Of a stretch of DNA of 64,000 nucleotides, positions 36,330 through 44,592 are shown piece after piece. The stretch lies in assembly GCA_020637335.1 (NCBI GenBank), contig JACJWC010000008.1, positions 1-64,000 of the forward strand, in the 5' to 3' direction. The translations under genes were made by a program, and so were the position numbers. A model generated the notes under the pieces. That model was not told the origin of the DNA. It did no database searches and worked only from the letters and a program-made list of their open reading frames with translations. Position 1 is the first letter of the stretch, and each line of letters opens with the position of its first letter. The stretch is from Acidobacteriota bacterium (GTDB taxonomy: Bacteria; Acidobacteriota; Holophagae; Acanthopleuribacterales; Acanthopleuribacteraceae).

Positions 36330-36482
36330 GCTGACCCGATCCTTGTGGACGACCAAAGTACGGAAGATTAGCTCAAAAAAATATGGGGATTTACCAAAAC
36401 ACAGGTTGTAATCTCCGACGAAGCCCATAAGCTCGAATGCCAACTTACGGAGGTGGAGAAAGTAAAGTTTGGGTATTGTTAA
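36330..36482 (+). pseudogene. Possible gene remnant
   Basis: Directly after the TAA at 36327-36329, the same frame continues with protein-like sequence broken by one TAG (36369-36371) and ending at TAA (36480-36482). The second part includes VVISDEAHKLE, which resembles a DEAH-box Walker B. Too short for certainty; it may be chance or a helicase fragment. Confidence 0.2.
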
Positions 36483-36486
36483 CTTT

Positions 36487-36900
36487 TTAGATTTTGTCAA
36501 CCCCTATTAAAGGCAGGAGTCCCTCAATCCTCAACTGAGCCACCCTTGTATGGAACTCATTTGGAGAGAGCGGTCCTTCCGATTTTGAGTGATCAAGATC
36601 TAAAATCCAATACACATTGGATTGGTCCTTGTAGTAATTTCTTAGGGAAATTGGAACTAATTGTTTTCCGATAATATAGTGATTGTTCCAGTTCAATTCA
36701 ATGACCTTCGTCGGAATCATTGGGATGCGAGAATTTGAAGTTTCAGGTGCCACAAAAATGTTATGGGCACTGGTTCTCCAGAGAAAATAACCTCCAGACA
36801 AAGGGAGCTTTGCTTGGTTATTATTTTGATTACATCCAGATAAAAGGATGAAAACTAACGTCCATTGAGTAGGAAAAGGTTGCAATTGGGTACCTAACAC
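36487..36900 (-). CDS. Small putative lipoprotein, DUF3997-like
   Basis: About 137 residues from a GTG at 36900, or 132 from a TTG at 36885. The N-terminus is a lipoprotein signal (QWTLVFILLSGC). The mature part contains GGYFLWRTSAHNIFV, then KVIELNWNNHYIIGKQ and YWILDLDHSKSEGPLSPNEF. That order of motifs resembles DUF3997 proteins, which are small lipoproteins of unknown function. The frame stays open far upstream into the DUF4291 gene, but that part is a shadow of it. Codons are more AT-rich than in the flanking genes. It follows the DUF4291 stop by about 9 bases, so it may be cotranscribed. Confidence 0.55.
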   Translation of the reverse strand: MLGTQLQPFPTQWTLVFILLSGCNQNNNQAKLPLSGGYFLWRTSAHNIFVAPETSNSRIPMIPTKVIELNWNNHYIIGKQLVPISLRNYYKDQSNVYWILDLDHSKSEGPLSPNEFHTRVAQLRIEGLLPLIGVDKI

Positions 36901-36908
36901 CTTTGATA

Positions 36909-37523
36909 TTAGAGATCCATCCACGCGGCAGGGCTTTGGGGTAGATAAACCGCTTCTTTTGGGGTTAGAAGGTGTGTGTAAGGTGGCGTGGCGTTTGGGC
37001 GTTGGGATTGGACAAAGGTGGAAATATCGGTAATAGAGAGGCATTCCTGCCCGTAGCGGCGCAGCATTTCGCCGCGCAAACCGAGCTGAATGGCTCGTCG
37101 TTCTTGTTTGTTGCCCACAGGATCGTGGTCTGGATCCCATTGCAGGCGGACCTCTGAATTTTGCACGGCATCGGCCCATGCCGTGCGTGATTCAAAGCGC
37201 GTTGAATCAAAACTGGATGGAACGGCTTTTTCCAAACAATCGTCAAAAAATGTACGGGACAACCGGACCGCAAGGATGACCTCCTGGCCCTCCTTGGCAC
37301 CCCAGCCAGACCGGTACATCATCCACAAGAAATTGGGTTTGATCCAACTCATGCGGTTGTAACTAAACGCACCGCCAAAATGACCATTTTGGGCCGCAAA
37401 AAGTCCAATTTCGGGTCGGTAGGCCTGATAAACCACAATGGATTCTTTGTCATACTGGGCCAAAATGTGCCGGCCATTTGGAGGCCAGGTTTCAACCTGT
37501 TCCACATAACGCTCTGTTTTCAA
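36909..37523 (-). CDS. DUF4291-family protein
   Basis: 204 residues, soluble. Conserved family patterns are visible: YDKESIVVYQAYRPEIGLFAA near 25-45, FSYNRMSWIKPNFLWMMYRSGW near 53-74, and QWDPDHDPVGNKQERRAIQLGL near 128-149. Length is normal for the family. Function is unknown; the family is widespread in bacteria and some fungi. Likely first gene of a two-gene unit with the small lipoprotein at 36487-36900. Confidence 0.85.
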   Translation of the reverse strand: MKTERYVEQVETWPPNGRHILAQYDKESIVVYQAYRPEIGLFAAQNGHFGGAFSYNRMSWIKPNFLWMMYRSGWGAKEGQEVILAVRLSRTFFDDCLEKAVPSSFDSTRFESRTAWADAVQNSEVRLQWDPDHDPVGNKQERRAIQLGLRGEMLRRYGQECLSITDISTFVQSQRPNATPPYTHLLTPKEAVYLPQSPAAWMDL

Positions 37524-37753
37524 TTAAATTCCCCTAATACGCAATTTGGCCAAGGCTAGCGGCGAATGAAAAATAGTTTATCAATGCTCAGGGGTCATTT
37601 GATGGACAGAAATGGCGCGCTAGCCAAACCTGGGGTTAAACGCGTCAAGATGCGTTTTTCTTTCAGGCATTATGAATCGTTTTGGTCCTTGACGAAATCC
37701 ATGTTGGGTTCTTGGGGATGAACCACTGCCGAAAAGTCGGCGATCGAGCGACC

Positions 37754-37783
37754 AAAAAAAAGGCCGCGCGGGTGCGGCCTTTT
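37754..37783 (-). terminator. Bidirectional intrinsic terminator
   Basis: GGCCGC (37762-37767) pairs with GCGGCC (37774-37779). Eight A's precede it and TTTT follows, so on the minus strand the hairpin is followed by a run of T's. It ends the 37804-38283 gene and could also stop transcripts from the plus strand. Confidence 0.85.
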
Positions 37784-37803
37784 CCCCTCGAAATTAAGTC
37801 GGG

Positions 37804-38283
37804 TTATTTGTGGATGCTGCCGTAGATGTGGTTGATCGTGTCTTGCATGCCATCAATATCGCCAAGTGCAACAACCGCAAGCGAACTACTCCCACCATAA
37901 ACCATGGTCAGATCCCAATCGATGGTTTCACCTTCAACATTACCGGTGCCCTCCAAGTAGACTTGATCCAAATTATTGACCTTCTCATGGGTGGCTTCTT
38001 TGGTAACTGCTGCATCGCTCATGATGAGATCCAGAATATTGGCTGCTTCTTGCATTGCGGCTTCTGTTTCACTGTGCTTTCCAGCAAAAAATAGCAGAAC
38101 CACCGATTCATCCGGGGAAGAAGCTTCAAAATGATCGCCGGATTGTTCGTAGGACCATCCAGCCGGTAATGTAAATTTAATGCCCGTGGCCTGATGGGTA
38201 AATTCCTCCTGGGCCAACACGTTAGAACTCATCAAAAACACCCCGAGAACGATCGGGATCACTCGACTCAAGACACCTTTCAT
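37804..38283 (-). CDS. Secreted hypothetical protein
   Basis: 159 residues. The ATG at 38283 follows GAGG by seven bases and opens a clean signal peptide (MKGVLSRVIPIVLGVFLMSS, cleavage near VLAQ). An in-frame extension upstream is not signal-like. The mature domain of about 130 residues (ATGIKFTLPAGWSYEQSGDHFEASSPD, then VYLEGTGNVEGETIDWDLTMV) resembles small lipocalin- or DcrB/PsbP-like exported domains in which the 'GIKFTLPAGW' start is common. Function unknown. Followed by a strong terminator. Confidence 0.75.
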   Translation of the reverse strand: MKGVLSRVIPIVLGVFLMSSNVLAQEEFTHQATGIKFTLPAGWSYEQSGDHFEASSPDESVVLLFFAGKHSETEAAMQEAANILDLIMSDAAVTKEATHEKVNNLDQVYLEGTGNVEGETIDWDLTMVYGGSSSLAVVALGDIDGMQDTINHIYGSIHK

Positions 38284-38642
38284 GGGGAACCTCAATTTCC
38301 AATCTGAAAAAATATGTGCTGGTAAAGCAGCCCCCATTTTGCGCCTGAACAGTTTCATGTGTAAAGGGGTGTTTAAAACAGGCGAGGGCCTGAAAAAGAA
38401 TCTGAACTGGATGGTTTTCCGCGTCCCCAAAAAAGCTGGCTGGGCAACCGCTCGGTCAAGCCCCATTCAGGTGCAAATAATTTGAATAGATTGTCCGTTT
38501 TAACCAAGAGGCAGGGTTGCCAATTATAAGGGCCGACGGATAGAACGGAACAAATCGCATCCTAACGTCTGAGAACAAAACGGTTAATGTGCAAAGAAAA
38601 ATTATTGGGAATTCAAGGAACAAGTGGCGAAAAGCAATATTT
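38284..38642. other. Intergenic region between divergent genes
   Basis: About 300-360 bases depending on the kinase start. It should contain the promoters of the secreted protein (minus) and the kinase cassette (plus). I see no clear operator or RNA gene. Composition becomes A/T-richer towards the right. Confidence 0.5.
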
Positions 38643-40472
38643 ATGGGTTTATTTCCAGAAAATGAGCGCGAATTGTTGCGGGAAAGCCTTTCGAATGTTA
38701 GGATCGCCCGGATCTGCTACCTGTCCCTCTCTGGAAAATTGTTAATTATGCCAAAACTTGAGCACTTGGCCGGAAACTTTGAAATCGTAAAAACCCTGAG
38801 TGAACATGGGCAGAGCGGTACGGCGACAGTCTATCTGGCCAAGGACAATAACTTTTACCCCATACCGCGCTTAGTGGTGATCAAGATCCTGAGCAATGAG
38901 TATTTCCAACTCATTTTTGAAGAATCGGTGCGCTGGAAGGAGTTGCACCACACCAATATCGCCAGTATTTTATCGATCACCGACTACAAGGGTCTACCTG
39001 CCCTTGTGTTGGAGTATGTCGAGGATGCGTTGTGTTTAACCGACTACATCGCCGAACACAAGTTGGACAAAGAAGCCATTTTGGGTCTGTTCCGACAAAT
39101 CGCCAGCGGCTTGCAACACATGCATGAGCAAGGCGTGGTGCATGGCGATCTAAAACCGCAAAACATATTGGTCAATGGCAAAGGCGTGGTCAAAATCATC
39201 GATTTGGGTTGGATGCCAGGCATGGCCAGCCCACCGTTTTGGACAGCCAACCACTTGGCGGAAACCACATTGGAACCCAATGATGACTGGTTTGTCTTGG
39301 GTCTACTGTTCAAAATTTGCAACTTAAAAGAGAGCCAACTCAAAGACGTGAGCTTGGTACTGGAAAAGTGCAGCGAAAACCCCAACCTCATGGCCAACCT
39401 CTTGGGTTCAAAAGCTTTCCAGATTGGCAGTAAATCAGAAAAAATTTTTCAACGGCTCACGAACTATGCAGTGGATTCGAACGGCAAAGGCAAATTGTTC
39501 GAAACCAAGAAGAACAGGATGGGATTAACGGTCCTCCTCATGGTTGCAACCGCGGTTTTCAGCTTTTTTTTCTTTAAAGAAGCGCCGCTTCCCGAGGAGC
39601 TTGAGTTAATTGAAAAAATCAAAGCCCAAGTGAAATACAGCCCGGATTTTGAAAATTTAGTTGCTGACCAAATAAAGTCGTTTTCTTCCAGTAAAAACTA
39701 CGACGAAATTGTCCGTTCGTTCGCAGAGTACAAAAAAAAATTCCACCCAATTCGATTTAAACCCAATAAAATTTCGATACCAAAGGCTGTAATAATTGGA
39801 CCAAAAGATTACATATTTTATGGCAACGTTGCATTATCAGTTGGGAATTGGGTGTCCGAAACTGCCTATGTTAACGAGATTTTTGTCGATCGAGTTGTGA
39901 TTGTCGATAACCGAACGAAAAATAGTTTTTTTTATGAAGTTGACTTTAAACCTCAAGATTACGCTATTGCGTATAGGGAAAATACCCTCAGTGGCATACT
40001 TCTTGATCTCCATAAACTTACCAATTTTGCTTTGCTTTTCGATTGTAGTTTACAGGGTATTGGTGCAGGTTTAAATAAAATTGAAGGGTCTCGAATTCGG
40101 TGGTATGGGCCTAAAGACATGAATCTTTCTGGGTTGATTCGTGCAGATGAAAATGGTTCCATTTTGAGGGCTTTGATTCACCAAATTGAGCCTGATTTTT
40201 TTAGCAAAGAAGATGAAAACCTTGTGGATTATAGTAAGATTTCTTCAGGAAAACTTTGGTACTTTAATCCTTATGATGATAGCGAAGGAGTCTTGGAGAA
40301 ACTTGTATTGGAGTTAAACAAACAAAAAATTGTTGTAAGACCTGGCGTGAAGAGGCAAAAGTTGAAAATCAGGAATTTCATTCCCTGGCGCCAAGTTGTG
40401 AAGGAAAGTTTTGTTTCCGCACTAATTGATGAAAAGCAAGACGAAATTATTGTATACCCGGAGGTTAACTAA
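38643..40472 (+). CDS. Membrane-anchored protein kinase with secretin-like exported tail
   Basis: About 609 residues from the ATG at 38643. The start is uncertain: GTG 38589 and ATG 38748 are alternatives, none with a strong ribosome site. The kinase domain spans about 45-260, with Lys81 in VVIK, HGDLKPQN (Asp169, Asn174) and DLG in place of DFG (Asp187). All catalytic residues are present although HRD is HGD. One membrane helix follows at about 293-311. The exported part (about 315-609) holds a segment like the PilP/GspC pilotin-linker fold (GNWVSETAYVNEIFVDRVVI) and an STN/secretin-N0-like segment (LSGILLDLHKLTNFALLFD); both are tentative. The C-terminal half is AT-rich. The stop overlaps the next start (TAATG). 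Confidence 0.75.
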   Translation: MGLFPENERELLRESLSNVRIARICYLSLSGKLLIMPKLEHLAGNFEIVKTLSEHGQSGTATVYLAKDNNFYPIPRLVVIKILSNEYFQLIFEESVRWKELHHTNIASILSITDYKGLPALVLEYVEDALCLTDYIAEHKLDKEAILGLFRQIASGLQHMHEQGVVHGDLKPQNILVNGKGVVKIIDLGWMPGMASPPFWTANHLAETTLEPNDDWFVLGLLFKICNLKESQLKDVSLVLEKCSENPNLMANLLGSKAFQIGSKSEKIFQRLTNYAVDSNGKGKLFETKKNRMGLTVLLMVATAVFSFFFFKEAPLPEELELIEKIKAQVKYSPDFENLVADQIKSFSSSKNYDEIVRSFAEYKKKFHPIRFKPNKISIPKAVIIGPKDYIFYGNVALSVGNWVSETAYVNEIFVDRVVIVDNRTKNSFFYEVDFKPQDYAIAYRENTLSGILLDLHKLTNFALLFDCSLQGIGAGLNKIEGSRIRWYGPKDMNLSGLIRADENGSILRALIHQIEPDFFSKEDENLVDYSKISSGKLWYFNPYDDSEGVLEKLVLELNKQKIVVRPGVKRQKLKIRNFIPWRQVVKESFVSALIDEKQDEIIVYPEVN

Positions 40473-40678
40473 TGTTATTAATGTTGTATTTTATCAATCT
40501 TTCTAATTGGTTTCTTTTAGTAGATCCATCATTTGAATTAAATCGGCAGCTACTTCTCGAGCAATTTCATTATGGATACGATCCAAACGATGTTCTTCCT
40601 ACCGAATGCACACAGGGCGGGTGGGGTTGTCAAGATAACAAATCAAAAGATATTAAAAATGCGATACCGGAAGGGTGA
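40472..40678 (+). CDS. 68-residue exported peptide or small protein
   Basis: Starts within the stop of the kinase gene (TAATG) with GGAGG eight bases upstream, so it is translated by coupling and is very likely real. The N-terminus (about 1-17) is hydrophobic, like a signal or anchor. The tail holds two Cys five residues apart (ECTQGGWGCQDN), suited to a disulfide, and ends in IPEG. It matches no family I know. The next gene starts 13 bases later. It may be a secreted signal, or a structural partner of the propeller protein downstream. Confidence 0.6.
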   Translation: MLLMLYFINLSNWFLLVDPSFELNRQLLLEQFHYGYDPNDVLPTECTQGGWGCQDNKSKDIKNAIPEG

Positions 40679-40691
40679 GGGGGTATAATTT

Positions 40692-41726
40692 ATGGTTTTG
40701 TATAGTGTTTTGTCTGCACTTCTTCTTTTTCAAGGCGTCCCAAAAACTGAATTTACTAAAAGCCAGTATCGAGTAAGTGGAGACCCAATGTGGAGAAATA
40801 TTGGAATTCAGTTTGATGGGACCTTTCTGGTAAATGATCCTGAGAAAGGAGTTGTCCATTTTAGGGACAATGGAAATATCATTAATTCATTTAGGTTAGG
40901 TGGCAATCTTGATGTCGATGTGGCAGGTACTGCCATTTGGGATGGTCATCACTATATTATTAACGATTCACTTAATTTGAATTCGCGAATTTTTAATTCA
41001 TCCTGTCAATACATGAACCTTTCTCCGAATTATTCAAACCAGCTTTTTTATTTGGATGGCATGTTGTTTATGCCCGATATTATCAAGTTAATCCAAAAGT
41101 ATAAAATGCTGAGCCCCAGAGAGCGTCAATCGATTACAGCTGAGCCAATTTTGACAGGACTTGTGATTAATGAGGATGGCTATCGGATTGAAACCCCATT
41201 TTTACCTTTCTGTTCTCTAAATGACTTCTCGCAAATTCCTGTCACTTCCGAAGTGTTTAGCTATGTCACTAACATATTTCCATTTATCGTAAATGAAAAT
41301 ATTGGAGTCATTGGAGCCATTGGAAATAAATGCCTCTTTTATAATCACGGTGGGCAACTTCAGCGCCAAATTGCTCTTGGTAGGCCTGGAAACTTCGAAG
41401 ACATAAAAAGTACAGATTATTTAAAAAGTGCACAATATATTGTGGATAACAAATCAATAATCTATGATGCATTTTCTTATCAAAATCTAATTTATTATGT
41501 CTACACAAGCAAAGAGGTTGGGCCGGTAGAACTTGTTAAAACCCTATGGTTGGCATATTTTGACATGAATGGTAATCTCCTTGGTTTTACCAATCTCCCC
41601 GAGAAAGAGCCTTACATTGGGTCCAAGGATGGAATCTATTACACCTTGAAATGGGATTCTGTTGATGACCGATACTTTATCAATTCATATCCCTTACCCA
41701 CTGCTAATCCGTACGGTTCCAAATAG
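40692..41726 (+). CDS. Hypothetical secreted protein, probable beta-propeller
   Basis: 344 residues. Short hydrophobic N-terminus (about 1-14), likely a signal peptide. The body has repeated beta-rich blocks with Asp/Asn/Gly turns (GIQFDGTFLVNDPEKGVVHFRD, IWDGHHYIINDSL, VINEDGYRIETPF, FDMNGNLLGF), like six-bladed 6-bladed-propeller/NHL-type proteins. No catalytic motif. AT-rich like the two genes before it, and followed by a terminator, so the three genes form one unit. Confidence 0.65.
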   Translation: MVLYSVLSALLLFQGVPKTEFTKSQYRVSGDPMWRNIGIQFDGTFLVNDPEKGVVHFRDNGNIINSFRLGGNLDVDVAGTAIWDGHHYIINDSLNLNSRIFNSSCQYMNLSPNYSNQLFYLDGMLFMPDIIKLIQKYKMLSPRERQSITAEPILTGLVINEDGYRIETPFLPFCSLNDFSQIPVTSEVFSYVTNIFPFIVNENIGVIGAIGNKCLFYNHGGQLQRQIALGRPGNFEDIKSTDYLKSAQYIVDNKSIIYDAFSYQNLIYYVYTSKEVGPVELVKTLWLAYFDMNGNLLGFTNLPEKEPYIGSKDGIYYTLKWDSVDDRYFINSYPLPTANPYGSK

Positions 41727-41734
41727 TGAAGTGA

Positions 41735-41771
41735 GGGAAGCATATCCAAGTGGAGTGCTTCCCTTTATCAT
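41735..41771 (+). terminator. Intrinsic terminator of the kinase cassette
   Basis: GGGAAGCA (41735-41742) pairs perfectly with TGCTTCCC (41756-41763), followed by a T-rich stretch (TTTATCATTTT). It begins 9 bases after the last stop codon. Confidence 0.85.
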
Positions 41772-41927
41772 TTTGTTGGGGGTTTTGATTATTAATAGTG
41801 TTGCGATGATCTTGTAACCAGTATTTGGATTTTGGTCCTTGTTGTTTTGGGGTATTGGGTTTTTTCGTCACGCATGGGTTAATTTGTCCCGTATGTGGGG
41901 CATGCCTTTTTCGGCAAGTATTTCCGC

Positions 41928-41954
41928 TAGATATCTAGAAATATAGTAGATATC
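41928..41954. promoter_or_regulatory. Twin palindromic sites upstream of napD
   Basis: TAGATATCTA (41928-41937) is a perfect palindrome and TAGATATC recurs at 41947-41954. The starts are 19 bases apart, about two helical turns, in the 290-base gap before the nap operon. A regulator could bind both on the same face. No FNR- or NarL-type consensus was recognised. Confidence 0.35.
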
Positions 41955-42018
41955 CTCATCTCCTTGTTTGGTCTGGGGATTGCCTTTTAGGTGCATACGT
42001 GTGTCTGAGAGGTGGAAC

Positions 42019-42270
42019 ATGGCGGTTTTGAGTTTTTTGGCTTTTGCTAAGCCCGGTCGGTTGAATGATTTGATGCGCGAGTTGGAACCTTTTTCCAACT
42101 GTGTGGCTACGGCCAGTACCACTCATGATGTGGCGATTGTGCTGGCCGAAACGGATTCAGATCAGGCGATTCCCGATTTGAATGCCGCTTTGGAACACTT
42201 GGATGCGCTGCAAGGATTGGCGCTGGTTTCCGGGTTCTCGGAATCGGCTTATGGGGGAGGTGAGGTATGA
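42019..42270 (+). CDS. napD: NapD-like chaperone of periplasmic nitrate reductase
   Basis: 83 residues, cytoplasmic. The ferredoxin-like NapD fold is suggested by its size and pattern (RLNDLMRELEPFSNCVATASTTHDVAIVLAETDSD split around residues 13-47). NapD binds the NapA Tat signal and assists cofactor loading before export. The ATG at 42019 follows GAGGTGG and is preferred over an in-frame start 51 bases upstream. The stop overlaps the napA start by four bases (ATGA, 42267-42270), which fits a chaperone made together with its client. Confidence 0.8.
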   Translation: MAVLSFLAFAKPGRLNDLMRELEPFSNCVATASTTHDVAIVLAETDSDQAIPDLNAALEHLDALQGLALVSGFSESAYGGGEV

Positions 42271-44582
42271 GTTTGGATCGACGCAATTTCTTAAAACGTA
42301 TGGCCCAGGGATCCGCCCTGGCCTGTGCAACCAGCTATTTTCCCGGTATCCAGTTTGGTCAGGCGCTGGCAGCCGAACCGGCCAGCTCTGAAGGGTTGAC
42401 ATGGGAAAAAGCACCTTGTCGGTTCTGCGGGACCGGATGCGGGCTTCTGGTGGGGTTAATGGACGGCAAAGCCGTTGCTGTTAAAGGTGATCCCGCGTCC
42501 CCAGTCAATCGGGGACTGGCCTGTGTCAAGGGTTACCACGTGGTTCAGGCGCTTTATGGCAAGGACCGGTTGACCAAAGCCAAGGTTCGTAAAGAGGGCA
42601 AGATGGTCGAAGTGCCCATTGCCGAAGCGCTCGATCTGATCGCTGCCAAGATGAAGGAAAACATCGCCCAACACGGCAAGGATTCTGTAGCCATTTACGG
42701 GTCTGGTCAATGGACGATCCCCGATGGTTACGTCGCCTCCAAATTATTTAAAGGTTGTATTGGTACCAATAACGTCGAAGCCAATGCGCGGTTGTGTATG
42801 GCCAGTGCTGTCACGGGTTTTTTGACCTCCTTTGGGTTGGACGAACCGATGGGCTGCTATGAAGACATCGACCATGCGGACGTTTTTGTGTTGTGGGGCA
42901 ATAACATGGCGGAAATGCATCCTGTCCTGTTCTCGCGCATTTTAGAGCGGAAACAAAACAACCCCCACGTTTTGTTGATTGACCTGGCCACGCGAACGAC
43001 CCGAACCTCTTACGCTGCCGACCGTTCAATCATCTTTAAACCGCAAACCGACTTGGCCATTGCCAACGCGATTTGTCATGAACTGTTTGCCACCCATCGG
43101 GTCAATCGCAACTTTGTCGAACAGCATTGCAGTTTCTTCAGTGGCAAAACCAATATTGGTTATGGCGTTGAAGATAAATTTGCCTTTAACGATGAACCCC
43201 AAGCCTCGGATTTAGGTGCATTCCAGACCTTTTTGGCCGATTACAGTCCGGAAAAGGTCGCGCCGCTGGCCGGTGTCAGTGTCGAAGAAATCCGCTTTTT
43301 GGCTTCGCTTTACGGCGATGCCAACCGCAAGGTGACCTCGTTCTGGTGTATGGGCATGAACCAACACACACGCGGGACATGGATCAATAACTTGGTGTAC
43401 AACATCCACTTATTGACCGGCAAAATTGCAACTCCAGGCAATTCGCCTTTTTCGCTGACGGGCCAACCCTCTGCATGTGGCACCGTTCGCGAAGTGGGAA
43501 CCTTGACCCACAAACTGCCGCACGGCGTCGTGGGCAACGAGGATGACCGCAAACTGGCGGCCAAAATCTGGGATGTCCCGGTTGAAAACATTTCGCCCAA
43601 ACCGACCTATCACACGGTGGAAATGTTCCGCGCCTTGGATCGCGGCGATATCCGCTTCATTTGGATACAAGTCACCAATCCGATGGTCAGCCTGCCCAAC
43701 GTCACCCGGTTCAGGGAAGGTGCGCTGAAAGAGGATCGCTTTGTGGTGGTCTCTGACGTATACCCAACACCGACAACAGATGTGGCCGATGTCATTCTGC
43801 CGTCTGCCATGTGGATTGAGCGGGAAGGCATGTTTGGCAACTCTGAACGGCGAACCCAGCATTGGATCCAGATGGTTGAACCGCCCGGTGAAGCCATGAG
43901 CGACACCTGGCAAATTATCGAAGTGGCCCGGCGAATGGGTTACGAGAAGCAGTTCAGCTACGCACCCGAAACCCATATCCAGGAAATCTGGAAGGAATAT
44001 GGTCAGTTCCACGACAATAACAAGCACCGCATGGCGCCTTATGAAGAATTGCGTAAACGGGCCGGTGTGATGTGGCCCTTTGTGAATGGCAAAGAAACCA
44101 AGTGGCGTTACCACTCCGCACATGATCCGGTCGCGGAAAACGGACATGATTTTTACGGCAAAAAAGACCACAAGGCCGTGATTTGGATTCGACCCTACGA
44201 ACCGGCAGCGGAATCGCCGGATGCTGAATACCCGTTCTGGCTCAATACGGGCCGGGTTCTGGAACATTGGCATACCGGTTCGATGACCCGACGAATTCCG
44301 GTCCTGCACCGCGCCGTTCCGCAAAGTTATGTGGAGTTAAACGATGGGGATGCGCGTGACCTGGGCGTGCGCGACGGCGATCGAATCCGTTTGGTATCTC
44401 GCCGTGGCAAATTGGAATTACCGGTTGCCGTCCTGCGCCGGGCCAATCCACCTCGAGGCCAGGTTTTTGTGCCCTTTTTTGATGAAAGCCTTTTGATCAA
44501 TGAATTGACCTTGGATTCTTTCTGCCCGATCTCGAAAGAGCCCGACTACAAAAAATGCGCTGTTCGCATCGAGAAGGTGTGA
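42267..44582 (+). CDS. napA: Periplasmic nitrate reductase catalytic subunit
   Basis: 771 residues, a molybdenum bis-MGD oxidoreductase that reduces nitrate to nitrite in the periplasm. Tat signal with RRNFLKR (residues 5-11). A [4Fe-4S] site is formed by Cys51, Cys54, Cys58 and Cys86 (CRFCGTGC...ACVKGY). The likely Mo ligand is Cys177 in ARLCMASAV, the pattern of NapA rather than the Ser/Sec forms. It is somewhat shorter than the E. coli enzyme (about 830). Coupled to napD upstream and followed 10 bases later by a NapB-like gene. Assimilatory NasA is the main alternative, but the Tat signal and NapB/NapD neighbours favour Nap. Confidence 0.93.
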   Translation: MSLDRRNFLKRMAQGSALACATSYFPGIQFGQALAAEPASSEGLTWEKAPCRFCGTGCGLLVGLMDGKAVAVKGDPASPVNRGLACVKGYHVVQALYGKDRLTKAKVRKEGKMVEVPIAEALDLIAAKMKENIAQHGKDSVAIYGSGQWTIPDGYVASKLFKGCIGTNNVEANARLCMASAVTGFLTSFGLDEPMGCYEDIDHADVFVLWGNNMAEMHPVLFSRILERKQNNPHVLLIDLATRTTRTSYAADRSIIFKPQTDLAIANAICHELFATHRVNRNFVEQHCSFFSGKTNIGYGVEDKFAFNDEPQASDLGAFQTFLADYSPEKVAPLAGVSVEEIRFLASLYGDANRKVTSFWCMGMNQHTRGTWINNLVYNIHLLTGKIATPGNSPFSLTGQPSACGTVREVGTLTHKLPHGVVGNEDDRKLAAKIWDVPVENISPKPTYHTVEMFRALDRGDIRFIWIQVTNPMVSLPNVTRFREGALKEDRFVVVSDVYPTPTTDVADVILPSAMWIEREGMFGNSERRTQHWIQMVEPPGEAMSDTWQIIEVARRMGYEKQFSYAPETHIQEIWKEYGQFHDNNKHRMAPYEELRKRAGVMWPFVNGKETKWRYHSAHDPVAENGHDFYGKKDHKAVIWIRPYEPAAESPDAEYPFWLNTGRVLEHWHTGSMTRRIPVLHRAVPQSYVELNDGDARDLGVRDGDRIRLVSRRGKLELPVAVLRRANPPRGQVFVPFFDESLLINELTLDSFCPISKEPDYKKCAVRIEKV

Positions 44583-44592
44583 GGAGGCGGTC

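Noticed and set aside
36909..37179. N-terminal extension of the small lipoprotein frame into the DUF4291 gene
   Set aside because: That part overlaps the recognised DUF4291 coding sequence in another frame and lacks natural composition; the lipoprotein signal marks the real start near 36885-36900.
41760..41800. FNR-type site upstream of napD (TTGATTATTAAT)
   Set aside because: Only one half matches the TTGAT-N4-ATCAA consensus, and it lies far from the operon start.
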